Origin: Pseudomonas synxantha BG33R | Lineage (GTDB): Bacteria > Pseudomonadota > Gammaproteobacteria > Pseudomonadales > Pseudomonadaceae | Length of the DNA: 64,000 nucleotides | NCBI RefSeq assembly: GCF_000263715.2 | Contig: NZ_CM001514.1 | Coordinates: 5,201,498-5,265,497 of the forward strand | Direction of reading: 5' to 3' | Shown here: positions 9,080-17,419 of the stretch, piece after piece | Position numbering within the stretch: the first letter of the stretch is position 1 | Layout: each line of letters starts with the position of its first letter | Position numbers and translations under genes: made by a program | The notes under the pieces: generated by a model | What the model saw: only the letters and a program-made list of their open reading frames with translations | Told to the model about the DNA's origin: nothing | Databases searched by the model: none

Positions 9080-9940
9080 TCAGTCTCCAAGCGGCAGGCT
9101 GTCAGGGCCGCCGCGGTAATCATCCAGGGCCAGCTTGATCCGGCGCAGGCGTTCCTGATTGTCGTCCGGCAAGGCCAGCGCCAGCTCGGTGGCAAGCAGG
9201 TCGATGGCCAGTAACATGCCGTAGCGGGCGGCGGTGGGTTTGTAGATAAAACTGGTCTCCGCCGGTTGCAGCGGCAGCAACACATCCGCCAGTTCGGCCA
9301 GGGGTGAGTCCGCGAGGGTGAGGGCAATAATCCGCGCGTCGTAGTTGCGCGCCAGCTTCACCACATCCAGTAATTCGGGCGTACGGCCGGTGAGGGAACA
9401 GACAATCAAGGCATGTTGCGGGCCCAGGGTCGCGGCCGTGACACGCATCATCACCGGGTCATGGCAGGCGGCAATCGGGTAGCCCAGACGCACCAGGCGC
9501 ACTTGCAGTTCATCGCTGCACAGGCTGGAGGGGCCGCCCATGCCGAACGCGTGAATCATCCGCGCCTTGCCCAGCAAAGTGACCGCATCGGCAAAGCTGT
9601 GCTGGTTGAAACCGGACAAATGCTGGCGCAACGTCGCTTCGATATCGCCCAGGATTTGCCGATGAAAGGCCGACTGTTCCGGCAGCCCCGCCGGGTCCAG
9701 GAAGCGACTGCCCACGCCACTGGCCTGGGCCAGTTGCAGGCGCAAATCGCGTAAGTCACGGCAGCCGACGCTGCGGGCAAAACGCGACAAGGTCGCGGTG
9801 CTGACCTCGGCCCGCTGAGACAACGCCTCCAGGCTGGCCGAGGCGGCAAAGCCCACATCCTCAAGCATCAACTTGGCGATACGCCCTTCGCCGGCGCTGA
9901 ACGAGTCCTGGCGGGCGCGGATCTGGTAGAGGATGTCCAT
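9080..9940 (-). CDS. RpiR/MurR-family transcriptional regulator
   Basis: 286 residues. N-terminal HTH_6 domain (about 1-75, with ALSQRAEVSTATLSRFARSVG as the recognition helix) and C-terminal SIS sugar/phosphate-binding domain (about 115-260; IHAFGMGGPSS and CSLTGRTPE loops). Embedded between the gntP permease and the D-aminoacylase genes, 25 bp after gntP, so probably the local regulator. RpiR proteins typically sense phosphosugars or amino-sugar derivatives. Confidence 0.92.
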   Translation of the reverse strand: MDILYQIRARQDSFSAGEGRIAKLMLEDVGFAASASLEALSQRAEVSTATLSRFARSVGCRDLRDLRLQLAQASGVGSRFLDPAGLPEQSAFHRQILGDIEATLRQHLSGFNQHSFADAVTLLGKARMIHAFGMGGPSSLCSDELQVRLVRLGYPIAACHDPVMMRVTAATLGPQHALIVCSLTGRTPELLDVVKLARNYDARIIALTLADSPLAELADVLLPLQPAETSFIYKPTAARYGMLLAIDLLATELALALPDDNQERLRRIKLALDDYRGGPDSLPLGD

Positions 9941-9965
9941 GGAGGCTCCGGTTAGAGGGTCAGGC

Positions 9966-11315
9966 TCATAAAACCAGTGACAGGCCGTAGGTCAGACCGA
10001 AGGCGACCAGCGAAATCAGGGTCTCCAGTACGGTCCAGGTCTTGAAGGTCTGGATCACCGTCATATTGAAGTATTCCTTGATCAGCCAGAAGCCGCCGTC
10101 GTTAACGTGAGAAAAAATCACCGAGCCCGCGCCGGTCGCCAGCACCAGCAATTCGGGGTGTGGATAACCCAGGCCCAAAGCGACGGGCGCGACCACCCCG
10201 GATGCAGTGGTCATGGCAACGGTGGCCGAGCCCGTGGCGATGCGCATCAACGCAGCGAACAGCCAGCCCATCACCAGCGGCGACAAGTGGAACGCGTGGG
10301 CCAGGCCGAGGATTTCATTGGTCACACCGGCGTCCACCAGAATGCGATTCAAACCACCGCCCGCGCCCACCAGCAAGGTGATACTGGCGGTCGGCGCCAG
10401 GCATTCGTTGGTGAACTTGAGAATCGACTCCCGGTTGAAGCCCTGGGCCAGGCCCAGGGTCCAGAAACTCACCAAGGTCGCGACCAGCAGGGCAATCACC
10501 GAGTTACCGATAAACAGCAGGAACTGATTGAAACCACTGCCCGGGGTGGAAATCACATTGGCCCAGCCGCCGATCATCATCAGTACCACCGGCAACAGGA
10601 TGGTGCCCATGGTCAGTGCAAAACTGGGCAGGCGAGTACGCGGTTCGCGCTCGATAAACTGGCGTTCCAGCGGGTTCTCGGCCGGCAGGTGAATATGCGG
10701 CACGATGAACTTGGCGTAGACGGGGCCGGCGATGATCGCCGTGGGGATACCGATCAAAATCGCATACAGCACCGTCTGCCCGACCGAGGCGTTGTAGGCC
10801 AGCACCGCCATCATCGCCGCCGGATGCGGTGGCACCAGCGCGTGCACCACCGACAAGCCGGCGACCATCGGCAGGCCGACCATCAGGATCGATACGCCCA
10901 CGCGCCGCGCCACGGTAAAGGCAATCGGCACCAGCAGCACAAAGCCGACCTCGAAAAACAGCGGCAGCCCCACCAGGAACGCAATGCACACCATCGCCCA
11001 GTGGGCGTTGCGTTCGCCGAAGCGGTTGATCAGCGTACGCGCCACCTGCTCGGCGCCACCCGACTCGGCCATCATCTTGCCGAGCATGGTGCCCAGCGCC
11101 ACCACCAGGGCGATATGCCCCAGGGTTTTACCGACGCCCGCCTCATACGACCCCATGATCGTGTCCGCCGGCATTCCGGCCATCAGCGCGAGGCCGATGG
11201 ACACCAGCGTAATGACGATAAAGGGGTTGAGTCGGTAACGTGCAATCAGCACGATCAATGCAATGATGGCAATGGCAGCATATGCCAATAGCCCGAAGCC
11301 CGGTAATGCGGCCAT
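9966..11315 (-). CDS. GntP-family permease (gluconate:H+ symporter type)
   Basis: 449 residues with about 12-14 hydrophobic segments, e.g. LLAYAAIAIIALIVLIARYRLNPFIVI, ALVPPHPAAMMAV, the GNT signature LVGAGGGLNRIL and GSATVAMTTASGV. First gene of the operon with rpiR, D-aminoacylase and VOC protein. In such clusters the substrate is probably an acylated D-amino acid or amino-sugar acid rather than gluconate (inference from context). Start at 11315 with GAGGAGT SD; an in-frame start 18 codons upstream lacks support. Confidence 0.9.
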   Translation of the reverse strand: MAALPGFGLLAYAAIAIIALIVLIARYRLNPFIVITLVSIGLALMAGMPADTIMGSYEAGVGKTLGHIALVVALGTMLGKMMAESGGAEQVARTLINRFGERNAHWAMVCIAFLVGLPLFFEVGFVLLVPIAFTVARRVGVSILMVGLPMVAGLSVVHALVPPHPAAMMAVLAYNASVGQTVLYAILIGIPTAIIAGPVYAKFIVPHIHLPAENPLERQFIEREPRTRLPSFALTMGTILLPVVLMMIGGWANVISTPGSGFNQFLLFIGNSVIALLVATLVSFWTLGLAQGFNRESILKFTNECLAPTASITLLVGAGGGLNRILVDAGVTNEILGLAHAFHLSPLVMGWLFAALMRIATGSATVAMTTASGVVAPVALGLGYPHPELLVLATGAGSVIFSHVNDGGFWLIKEYFNMTVIQTFKTWTVLETLISLVAFGLTYGLSLVL

Positions 11316-11389
11316 GCGGTACTCCTCGGAAAGGGTCACGTCGAATTGGTTGTGAAACTCATAAATCATTACCGAGGAGTATTTTCAAT

Positions 11390-11408
11390 TTTCATGAAAG
11401 TAATTTTC
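11390..11408. promoter_or_regulatory. Palindromic candidate RpiR operator
   Basis: Perfect palindrome TTTCATGAAA (11390-11399) overlapping GAAA-N5-TTTC (11396-11408), 75-93 bp upstream of the gntP start. Position and GAAA/TTTC half-sites suit an RpiR-type operator, but no operator sequence is known to me for this regulator. Confidence 0.3.
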
Positions 11409-11561
11409 GCCCACGGACAAGCGCTGTCGCATGGAGATATGTCCAGCGCCAGCCCATGAAAATACGGGGGATGTTCTTACATGAAGATCAGGAATGCCGG
11501 AAACTCAAGCGCCGCCCTTGAGTCATAGAATGCGCATCCACTCATGCTCAGGAAACCGCCC

Positions 11562-11942
11562 ATGATTCGCACCACACTCGCCGCCAGCGCCCTGCTTCTC
11601 TGCTTGGGCGGCACAGCGTATGCCGCCGACAATGCCGCGTTGAAAAAATGCATGGACAGCGCCAATACCACGGCAGACATGGTCAATTGCAACGCCAAAC
11701 AAGCCAAGGTGCAGGACGAGCGCTTGAACCGCGCCTACAAGACCGCCCTCGCCGCCCAGGACGGCGCGCACAAGCAGCAACTGCAAGACGTGCAGCGCCT
11801 GTGGATCAAATACCGCGATGCCAACTGCGCCTTCGCCGGCAGCGCCACCGGCGGCACCATTGATCAGGTCAACGGCTCCGGCTGCGTGCTGGACATGACC
11901 CAGACCCGCGCCCAGGAGCTTGAAGACCTGGTAGGCCCCTGA
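11562..11942 (+). CDS. Secreted LprI-like (DUF1311) protein
   Basis: 126 residues with a signal peptide (MIRTTLAASALLLCLGGTAYA, cleavage at AYA-AD). The mature region has the DUF1311 pattern: C-x-NTTADMVNCNAKQAKVQDERLNRAYKTAL, then LQDVQRLWIKYRDANCAF and a last Cys before MTQTRAQELEDL. Four Cys suit two disulfides. The family includes lysozyme inhibitor LprI; inhibition is not proven for this member. Start at 11562 follows AGGAAA; the ATG at 11544 is an alternative. Confidence 0.85.
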   Translation: MIRTTLAASALLLCLGGTAYAADNAALKKCMDSANTTADMVNCNAKQAKVQDERLNRAYKTALAAQDGAHKQQLQDVQRLWIKYRDANCAFAGSATGGTIDQVNGSGCVLDMTQTRAQELEDLVGP

Positions 11943-11960
11943 CTGCTGGAGCCGGTCTAT

Positions 11961-11990
11961 TGTGGCGAGGGAGCTTGCTCCCTCGCCACA
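11961..11990. repeat. Single REP hairpin
   Basis: TGTGGCGAGGGAGC / GCTCCCTCGCCACA palindrome between the convergent LprI-like and SulP genes; no T-run. May serve as transcript end for both. Confidence 0.75.
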
Positions 11991-11999
11991 GGGGCTCAC

Positions 12000-13445
12000 T
12001 CAGTCATGGTGAACCCTGGCGCGCTTGAGTAGCTTCTTGCAGCGCTCGGATAAATGCAGCACCCGCAGATGCTTACCGGCCTTGGTATAGCGCTCGCGCA
12101 AGGTCATCAGCGCAGCGATCGCCGAATAGTCGACAACACTCAGGTGGCGGCAATCCAGCGTCACCCGGGCCGGGTCATTGGCCGGATCGAATTGGTTCAA
12201 GAACGGCGTGGTCGAGGCGAAGAACAAGGTGCCATGCACCCGGTAAAGCTTGCTGCCGTCGGCCTCCAGATGTTCATCGGCGTACAGCTCTCGCGCCTGC
12301 TGCCAGGCAAAATTCAACGCGGCGATGACGATACCGCACAGCACCGCGGTGGCCAGGTCGGTAAACACGGTGATGATCGTCACCGCCATGATCACCAGCA
12401 CATCATTGAGCGGCACCTTGTTGATCACCCGCAACGAGGCCCAGGCGAAGGTCTGCTGCGACACCACGAACATCACGCCTACCAACGCCGCCAACGGAAT
12501 CCGCTCGATCAGCGGTGACAGAAACAGAATGAACAACAGGATCATCACCCCGGCAAACACCCCGGAGAAACGCCCGCGCCCACCGGAGCTGAGGTTGATC
12601 ACGGTTTGCCCGATCATCGCGCAACCGCCCATGCCGCCGAACAGGCCCGAGACCATATTCGCTGCGCCTAGCGCGACGCTTTCGCGGTCGGGATAGCCTC
12701 GGGTTTCGGTGATTTCGTCGGTGAGGTTGAGGGTCAGCAGGGTTTCCAGCAGGCCGACCATCGCCATCAGGAACGCGTAGGGCGCGATGATGCCGAGCGT
12801 GTCGAAGGTCCAGGGGATTTGCGGCAGGGCGAAGGTCGGCAAGCCACCGGCGATGTGCGCCATATCGCCCAGCGTACGGGTCGGCAGACCAAGCAGGTAC
12901 ACCGCCAGACCAACGCCAAGGATCGCCACCAACGCGGGCGGCACAGCGCGGGTCAGGCGTGGCAGCAGGTAGACAATCGCCATGGTCACCACAACCAGGC
13001 CCGCCATCACATATAAAGGCGTGCCGCTTAGCCAGCGTTCGCCGCTCTTGAAATGTTCCAGTTGCGCCAGCGCAATGATGATCGCCAGGCCATTGACGAA
13101 ACCGAGCATCACCGAGTGCGGCACCATGCGCACCAGCTTGCCCAGGCGCAGCAGGCCGAAGGCGATCATGATCAACCCGCCCAATAGCACTGTCGCAAGC
13201 AGATACTCCACCCCGTGTTGCACCACCAGCGCAACAATCACCACCGCCATCGAGCCGGCTGCGCCCGAGACCATGCCCGGGCGGCCGCCGAACAAGGCAG
13301 TGAGGGTGCAGATGATAAAAGCGCCGTAGAGCCCCATCAGCGGGTTGAGGTGGGCCACCAGGGCAAAGGCGATGCATTCGGGCAGCAGCGCAAAAGACGT
13401 GGTGAGGCCGGCCAGGGCGTCGGCGCGCAGACGGGTGAGGTTCAT
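12000..13445 (-). CDS. SulP-family inorganic anion transporter with STAS domain
   Basis: 481 residues: N-terminal membrane domain with about 12 segments (LAGLTTSFALLPECIAFALVAHLNPLMGLYGAF; FGGRPGMVSGAAGSMAVV signature) and a C-terminal STAS domain from about 385 (RVHGTLFFASTTPFLNQF, VTLDCRHLSVVDYSAIAALMTL). Transports sulfate, bicarbonate or related anions; substrate not determinable. Start MNLTRLRADALAGL at 13445; the 48-codon extension is encoded by the flanking REPIN and is rejected. Stand-alone. Confidence 0.9.
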   Translation of the reverse strand: MNLTRLRADALAGLTTSFALLPECIAFALVAHLNPLMGLYGAFIICTLTALFGGRPGMVSGAAGSMAVVIVALVVQHGVEYLLATVLLGGLIMIAFGLLRLGKLVRMVPHSVMLGFVNGLAIIIALAQLEHFKSGERWLSGTPLYVMAGLVVVTMAIVYLLPRLTRAVPPALVAILGVGLAVYLLGLPTRTLGDMAHIAGGLPTFALPQIPWTFDTLGIIAPYAFLMAMVGLLETLLTLNLTDEITETRGYPDRESVALGAANMVSGLFGGMGGCAMIGQTVINLSSGGRGRFSGVFAGVMILLFILFLSPLIERIPLAALVGVMFVVSQQTFAWASLRVINKVPLNDVLVIMAVTIITVFTDLATAVLCGIVIAALNFAWQQARELYADEHLEADGSKLYRVHGTLFFASTTPFLNQFDPANDPARVTLDCRHLSVVDYSAIAALMTLRERYTKAGKHLRVLHLSERCKKLLKRARVHHD

Positions 13446-13534
13446 GGAGTACCGGGGAATTGCGAGGGATAAGGCGGGGAATGGTACGGAATTGCGGCGA
13501 GTGGGGCTAGCCTCCAGGACTGAGTGGCCCCAAT

Positions 13535-13613
13535 CGGGAGCAAGCCCCCTCCCACACTTGAATGCATTCCAAAGTTGGAAATCGGTCAAATGTGGGAGGG
13601 GGCTTGCTCCCGA
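13535..13613. repeat. REPIN (GGGAGGGGGCTTGCTCCC type)
   Basis: Two inverted copies of TGTGGGAGGGGGCTTGCTCCCGA around a 35-bp spacer, between the SulP gene and the SDR gene. Confidence 0.9.
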
Positions 13614-13638
13614 CAGCTACACCCAGGCCTCAAGCGAA

Positions 13639-14532
13639 TCAGACCATCTCGTCACGAATCCACTCCACCACCGACGTACGCTTGGGCACCCAGCCCAACA
13701 GTTCGCGGGCGTGCTTGCCGCGTACGCGGCTGTTGGAGCCCAACCCGTAGTTGGCCATTTCATAGCCCCACTCGGCTTCAGCCTCGGCCAACGGCCAATC
13801 CTGCGGTTCGCCCAGGTTCAGCGCCTGGGCAATCGCCGTGGTCATGTCGATAAACGCCGCTTCGCTGCTTTCCACAAAGTAGAAAGTACCCGGGACGTTT
13901 TTGGTCAGTGCCAGCAGATACAGGGCGACCACATCCTCAATGTGCACGTTGGACCAGATGTTCTGCCCGCTGCCCACATGGCGCACTACACCGCTCTTGC
14001 GTGCCTGCTTGAGCAAGCGTGGCAATTGCACGCTGTCACGCTTTACGCCCAGGCTGTGGCCGTAGATCAGGGTGTTGCAGATCACCGCCGAATTCACACC
14101 GTCACTGGCCGCCGCGAGGATCAGGTTGTCGATCGCCACCCGCGCGGCTTTGTCGGCGGTCGGCTCAGGCAGGTTGTCTTCGAAGTAGATGACTTCACTG
14201 GCCTTGCCGCCCGACGCATCCCCGACAATGCTCGACCCGCTGGTATGCAGGAACGGCTTGTTCGAGCCTTTCAAGGCGGCCAGCAAGGTTTCCACGGCGG
14301 CGCGATGGTCGCTGCTGGCAGCGTTGATCACCGCATCAGCCTTCTGTGCCTGCTCGGTCAATACGGCTGCGTCGTCGAGGGTGCCGATCACCGGCGTAAT
14401 GCCCAGGGCGGCCATTTCGGCGGCTTGTTCGGCGCTGCGCACCAGGCCGGTGACGTCATGGCCAGCGTTGACCAGGCCGGTGGCGATGGAACCGCCGATA
14501 AACCCTGCTGCACCGGTAACGAATACATTCAT
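13639..14532 (-). CDS. NAD(P)-dependent epimerase/dehydratase-like SDR
   Basis: 297 residues, Rossmann fold with the TGAAGFIGG dinucleotide motif at 6-14, then LVRSAEQAAEMAALG, VINAASSD and FLHTSGSSIVGDA. The extended-SDR Tyr is likely in CNTLIYGHSLGVKRD. It may act on quinones, flavanones or a small carbonyl; no specific assignment. Start MNVFVTGAAGFIGG at 14532 preceded by GGAG. Lies 103 bp downstream of a LysR gene on the same strand. Confidence 0.85.
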   Translation of the reverse strand: MNVFVTGAAGFIGGSIATGLVNAGHDVTGLVRSAEQAAEMAALGITPVIGTLDDAAVLTEQAQKADAVINAASSDHRAAVETLLAALKGSNKPFLHTSGSSIVGDASGGKASEVIYFEDNLPEPTADKAARVAIDNLILAAASDGVNSAVICNTLIYGHSLGVKRDSVQLPRLLKQARKSGVVRHVGSGQNIWSNVHIEDVVALYLLALTKNVPGTFYFVESSEAAFIDMTTAIAQALNLGEPQDWPLAEAEAEWGYEMANYGLGSNSRVRGKHARELLGWVPKRTSVVEWIRDEMV

Positions 14533-14635
14533 GGAGGTTGCTCCTGACTGGGTAAGTGATGCGCCCAGTATCCAGCCCCCACTGCTGTCGAATAAGCCCG
14601 TACGGCCCAATTCACTCTTGCGTGCAAGTCACGAA

Positions 14636-15532
14636 TCAGCGCGCATACCGCGCCAGCTTGGCCTGAATGAACTCCAGGAAGCACTGAATGCGCAGCGCCA
14701 ATTGCGAGTTGCGATAGAACACCGCGTGGATCGGCTGGCGATAACCGCTGTTGGACGCCTCCAGCATGGGCACCAGGCGGCCGGCATCGATATCGTCGAC
14801 CGTCATGAAATTCGACAGGCAACAAATACCCTGCCCCTGCAGCGCCAACTGGCGCACAGTTTCGCCACTGGACGCGCTGACACTGGGCTGGATCAGCCAG
14901 CGGTCACCTTCGCCATGACGCAGCGGCCAGTGGTTGAGGGTCTCGGTGTGAGTGAAGCCCAGCAAGGTGTGATCGGCCAACTCGGCAACGGTCGTCGGCG
15001 TGCCGTACTGCTTGAGGTAGTCGGGGCTGGCCAGGATATGCAGCGGCGTGCTGCCCAAGGAGCGCGCATGAAGGGTCGAGTCGGCCAGGGTGCCGATACG
15101 AATGGCGATGTCGGTGCTTTGTTCGAGCAGGTCGATGATCAAGTCGTCGCTGTTGAGTTCCAACTGGATATCCGGGTACAAGCGGCGAAACTCGGCGATG
15201 TACGGCACGATCCCGTGCAGCATGAACGGTACTGCGGCATTGATACGCAGGCGGCCGGCCGGTTTTTTCTGGCGCGACGACAGGCGCTCTTCCAGCTCGT
15301 CCATCTGCGCCAGGATCACCTTGGCCTGCTCGAAGAAGTACTTGCCCTCTTCAGTCAGGTCCATGCGTCGCGTGGTGCGGTTGATCAGCGTGGTGTCGAG
15401 CTTGGCTTCCAGGCGCGACAGCGTGCGGCTGACCGCAGACGGCGTTTGCCCGACCTTTTCGGCGGCGGCAGAAATCGAGCCGCATTCAATCACGCTGACG
15501 AAGATCTGTAGCTCATCGGAACGGGCTTTCAC
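14636..15532 (-). CDS. LysR-family transcriptional regulator
   Basis: 298 residues: winged HTH (ELQIFVSVIECGSISAAAEKVGQTPSAVSRTLSRLEAKLDTTLINRTTRRMDLT) and type 2 periplasmic-binding-like effector domain. RTTRRMDLTEEG matches the CrgA/DmlR-like subgroup that commonly regulates SDRs or quinone reductases. Downstream on the same strand is the SDR, a plausible target. Effector unknown. Confidence 0.9.
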   Translation of the reverse strand: MKARSDELQIFVSVIECGSISAAAEKVGQTPSAVSRTLSRLEAKLDTTLINRTTRRMDLTEEGKYFFEQAKVILAQMDELEERLSSRQKKPAGRLRINAAVPFMLHGIVPYIAEFRRLYPDIQLELNSDDLIIDLLEQSTDIAIRIGTLADSTLHARSLGSTPLHILASPDYLKQYGTPTTVAELADHTLLGFTHTETLNHWPLRHGEGDRWLIQPSVSASSGETVRQLALQGQGICCLSNFMTVDDIDAGRLVPMLEASNSGYRQPIHAVFYRNSQLALRIQCFLEFIQAKLARYAR

Positions 15533-15574
15533 GGGCGGTCCTTCATTTATCGGCGGGCACAGGCACAGTCATTA

Positions 15575-16339
15575 TTAACCAGCCAGCAACAAATGGCCTC
15601 CCAACAACGCCATGCCGGTGAAAAACCCGCGTTTGAACCACAGCGCACTGAGGCGTCGGCGAACCACTTGGCCCAGCCACATCCCCAGCAATGCAGGCAC
15701 CAGCGCCAACATTGACGCACCGATTTCACCACTGCCCAACGCTCCGCGCCAGGCCAGCCCGGCGGCCAGCGCCAGTGTCGACACCGTGAACGACAGCCCC
15801 AGCGCCTGCACCAACTGATCACGGCTCAAGCCCAGCGCTTGCAGATACGGCACCGCAGGGATCACGAAAACACCGGTGGCCGAGGTGATGATGCCGGTGA
15901 TCAGCCCACACAAGGGCCCCAGCCAGCGCTCGGTCCGGGGCGCGACCTTGAAGGTCGGCAGGAACAAGCCGCTCAACGCATATACCAGCAACGCCGCACC
16001 CAACGCGCGGACCACCCACGGCCCACCGTCCATGCCCAGCCACACGGAGCCTAGCCCGGTGCCGCAGAAAATCAGCAGCAGCATCGGCCACAGGCGTTTG
16101 AGCAAGGCACTCAAGTGCCCCCCAAAAGTCAGTTGCCAAAGGTTGGTCACCGTCGAAGGAATGATCAGCAACGCCGCAGCCTGCGCCGGTAACATAGCCA
16201 GGCCGAGCATGCCCATGGCTACAGTGGGCAGGCCAAGGCCGATGATGCCTTTGACCGTACCGGCCAGCAGGAAAGTGGTGATGACCAACGCCGTCAGGGT
16301 TGGACCGAGGTTTTGGTAGAACGCTAGGAAGGTATTCAT
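15575..16339 (-). CDS. TauE/SafE-family sulfite/anion exporter
   Basis: 254 residues, seven to eight hydrophobic segments including LVITTFLLAGTVKGIIGLGLPTVAMGMLGLAML and a second internal copy, LITGIITSATGVFVIPAVPYLQALGLSRDQL, the paired glycine-rich repeats of the family. Exports sulfite or organosulfonates in characterised members. Start at 16339; the 36-codon extension is REPIN-derived and rejected. Transcribed divergently from a LysR gene. Confidence 0.88.
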   Translation of the reverse strand: MNTFLAFYQNLGPTLTALVITTFLLAGTVKGIIGLGLPTVAMGMLGLAMLPAQAAALLIIPSTVTNLWQLTFGGHLSALLKRLWPMLLLIFCGTGLGSVWLGMDGGPWVVRALGAALLVYALSGLFLPTFKVAPRTERWLGPLCGLITGIITSATGVFVIPAVPYLQALGLSRDQLVQALGLSFTVSTLALAAGLAWRGALGSGEIGASMLALVPALLGMWLGQVVRRRLSALWFKRGFFTGMALLGGHLLLAG

Positions 16340-16420
16340 GCACCGATTGTGCAGGGCTGGAGAGAGGCTGAAAATTCGCCATATACTGAGGCAGCCTCTT
16401 GTTTTTTGTGAGGCTGATGC

Positions 16421-16500
16421 CGTCATCGCAGGCAAGCCAGCTCCCACACTTGAATGTATTCACAGTTCAAAATGTGGGAGCTGGCTTGCCTGCGATGACG
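16421..16500. repeat. REPIN 2
   Basis: Inverted copies of ATCGCAGGCAAGCCAGCTCCCACA with a 32-bp AT-rich spacer, located in the divergent tauE/lysR promoter region, 29 bp before the LysR start. A REPIN inside a promoter region is less usual than one after a gene. Confidence 0.9.
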
Positions 16501-16528
16501 CCCGCCCAATCACCGGAAACCTGCAGCC

Positions 16529-17419
16529 ATGCACTTTGACCTGATCGACCTGCGCCTCTATCTGCACATCCTCGACAGCGGCAATATCACTGCCGGTGCA
16601 GCCCGTAGTCATTTATCCCTGGCGGCCGCCAGCGCACGCATCCGGGCAATGGAGTCTTCACTGGGCATCGCGTTTCTTGAGCGTGGCCGCCGTGGCGTCA
16701 CCCCAACGCCGGCAGGCAAAGCCCTGGCTCGGCACGCTCGCCTGCTGTTGCAACAGGCCGAACACCTGCAACAGGACCTGGCCGAATACGCCAATGGCGT
16801 CAAAGGCCAGGTACGCTTGCTGTGCAATACCACCGCCCTTAGCGAGTACCTGCCTGAATTGCTCGCACACTTTTTGCGCGAGCACCCCAACCTCGATATC
16901 GACTTGCAAGAATTGCCCAGCCTGCGCATCACCCAAGCCTTGCGCCAGGGCACCGCCGACCTGGGGATTATTTCCGATGCCGTGGACACCCACGGCTTGC
17001 AGACCCTGGCGTTTCGCGATGATCCGCTGGTGCTGATCATGCCCCTGGACCACCCGTTGACCCGCCCGAGTTTTATCGACAGCTTGCAATACGACTACGT
17101 GGGCCTGGCGGCCAACAGCGCGCTGGCGGTTTATCTGGAAGAACAGGCACTGCACACAGGCTTTCGCTTGCAGACACGCATTCGCGCCGACGGTTTTGAT
17201 GGGTTGATTCGCATGGTCGCCGGCGGCGCGGGCCTGGGTATCGTGCCTCAGGCAGCCCTGGAGCGCTGGCCGTCAGAACGCCGTTTCAAGGCCCACCCCC
17301 TGCAAGAGGAGTGGGCCTGCCGCTCGTTGCTGTTATGCGCACGCTCGTTCGAGCAACTGCCGGGTTACGCCAGGGCTTTGTTCGACGCCTTGGCCCTGCC
17401 CTTGCGGAAGAACCCGTAA
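16529..17419 (+). CDS. LysR-family transcriptional regulator
   Basis: 296 residues; HTH LRLYLHILDSGNITAGAARSHLSLAAASARIRAMESSLGIAFLERGRRGVTPTPAG, then the co-inducer domain (VRLLCNTTALSEYLPELLAHFLREHPNLDIDLQE). Divergent from the TauE-type exporter and a likely activator of it. Its last 55 bp overlap, tail to tail, the permease gene at 17365. Confidence 0.9.
   Translation: MHFDLIDLRLYLHILDSGNITAGAARSHLSLAAASARIRAMESSLGIAFLERGRRGVTPTPAGKALARHARLLLQQAEHLQQDLAEYANGVKGQVRLLCNTTALSEYLPELLAHFLREHPNLDIDLQELPSLRITQALRQGTADLGIISDAVDTHGLQTLAFRDDPLVLIMPLDHPLTRPSFIDSLQYDYVGLAANSALAVYLEEQALHTGFRLQTRIRADGFDGLIRMVAGGAGLGIVPQAALERWPSERRFKAHPLQEEWACRSLLLCARSFEQLPGYARALFDALALPLRKNP

Noticed and set aside
10107..11291. 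394-codon plus-strand frame rich in His, Gln and Arg
   Set aside because: Antisense of the gntP permease gene; composition is the mirror of hydrophobic codons.
13345..14547. 400-codon plus-strand frame
   Set aside because: Runs through the REPIN and antisense to the SDR gene; no independent support.
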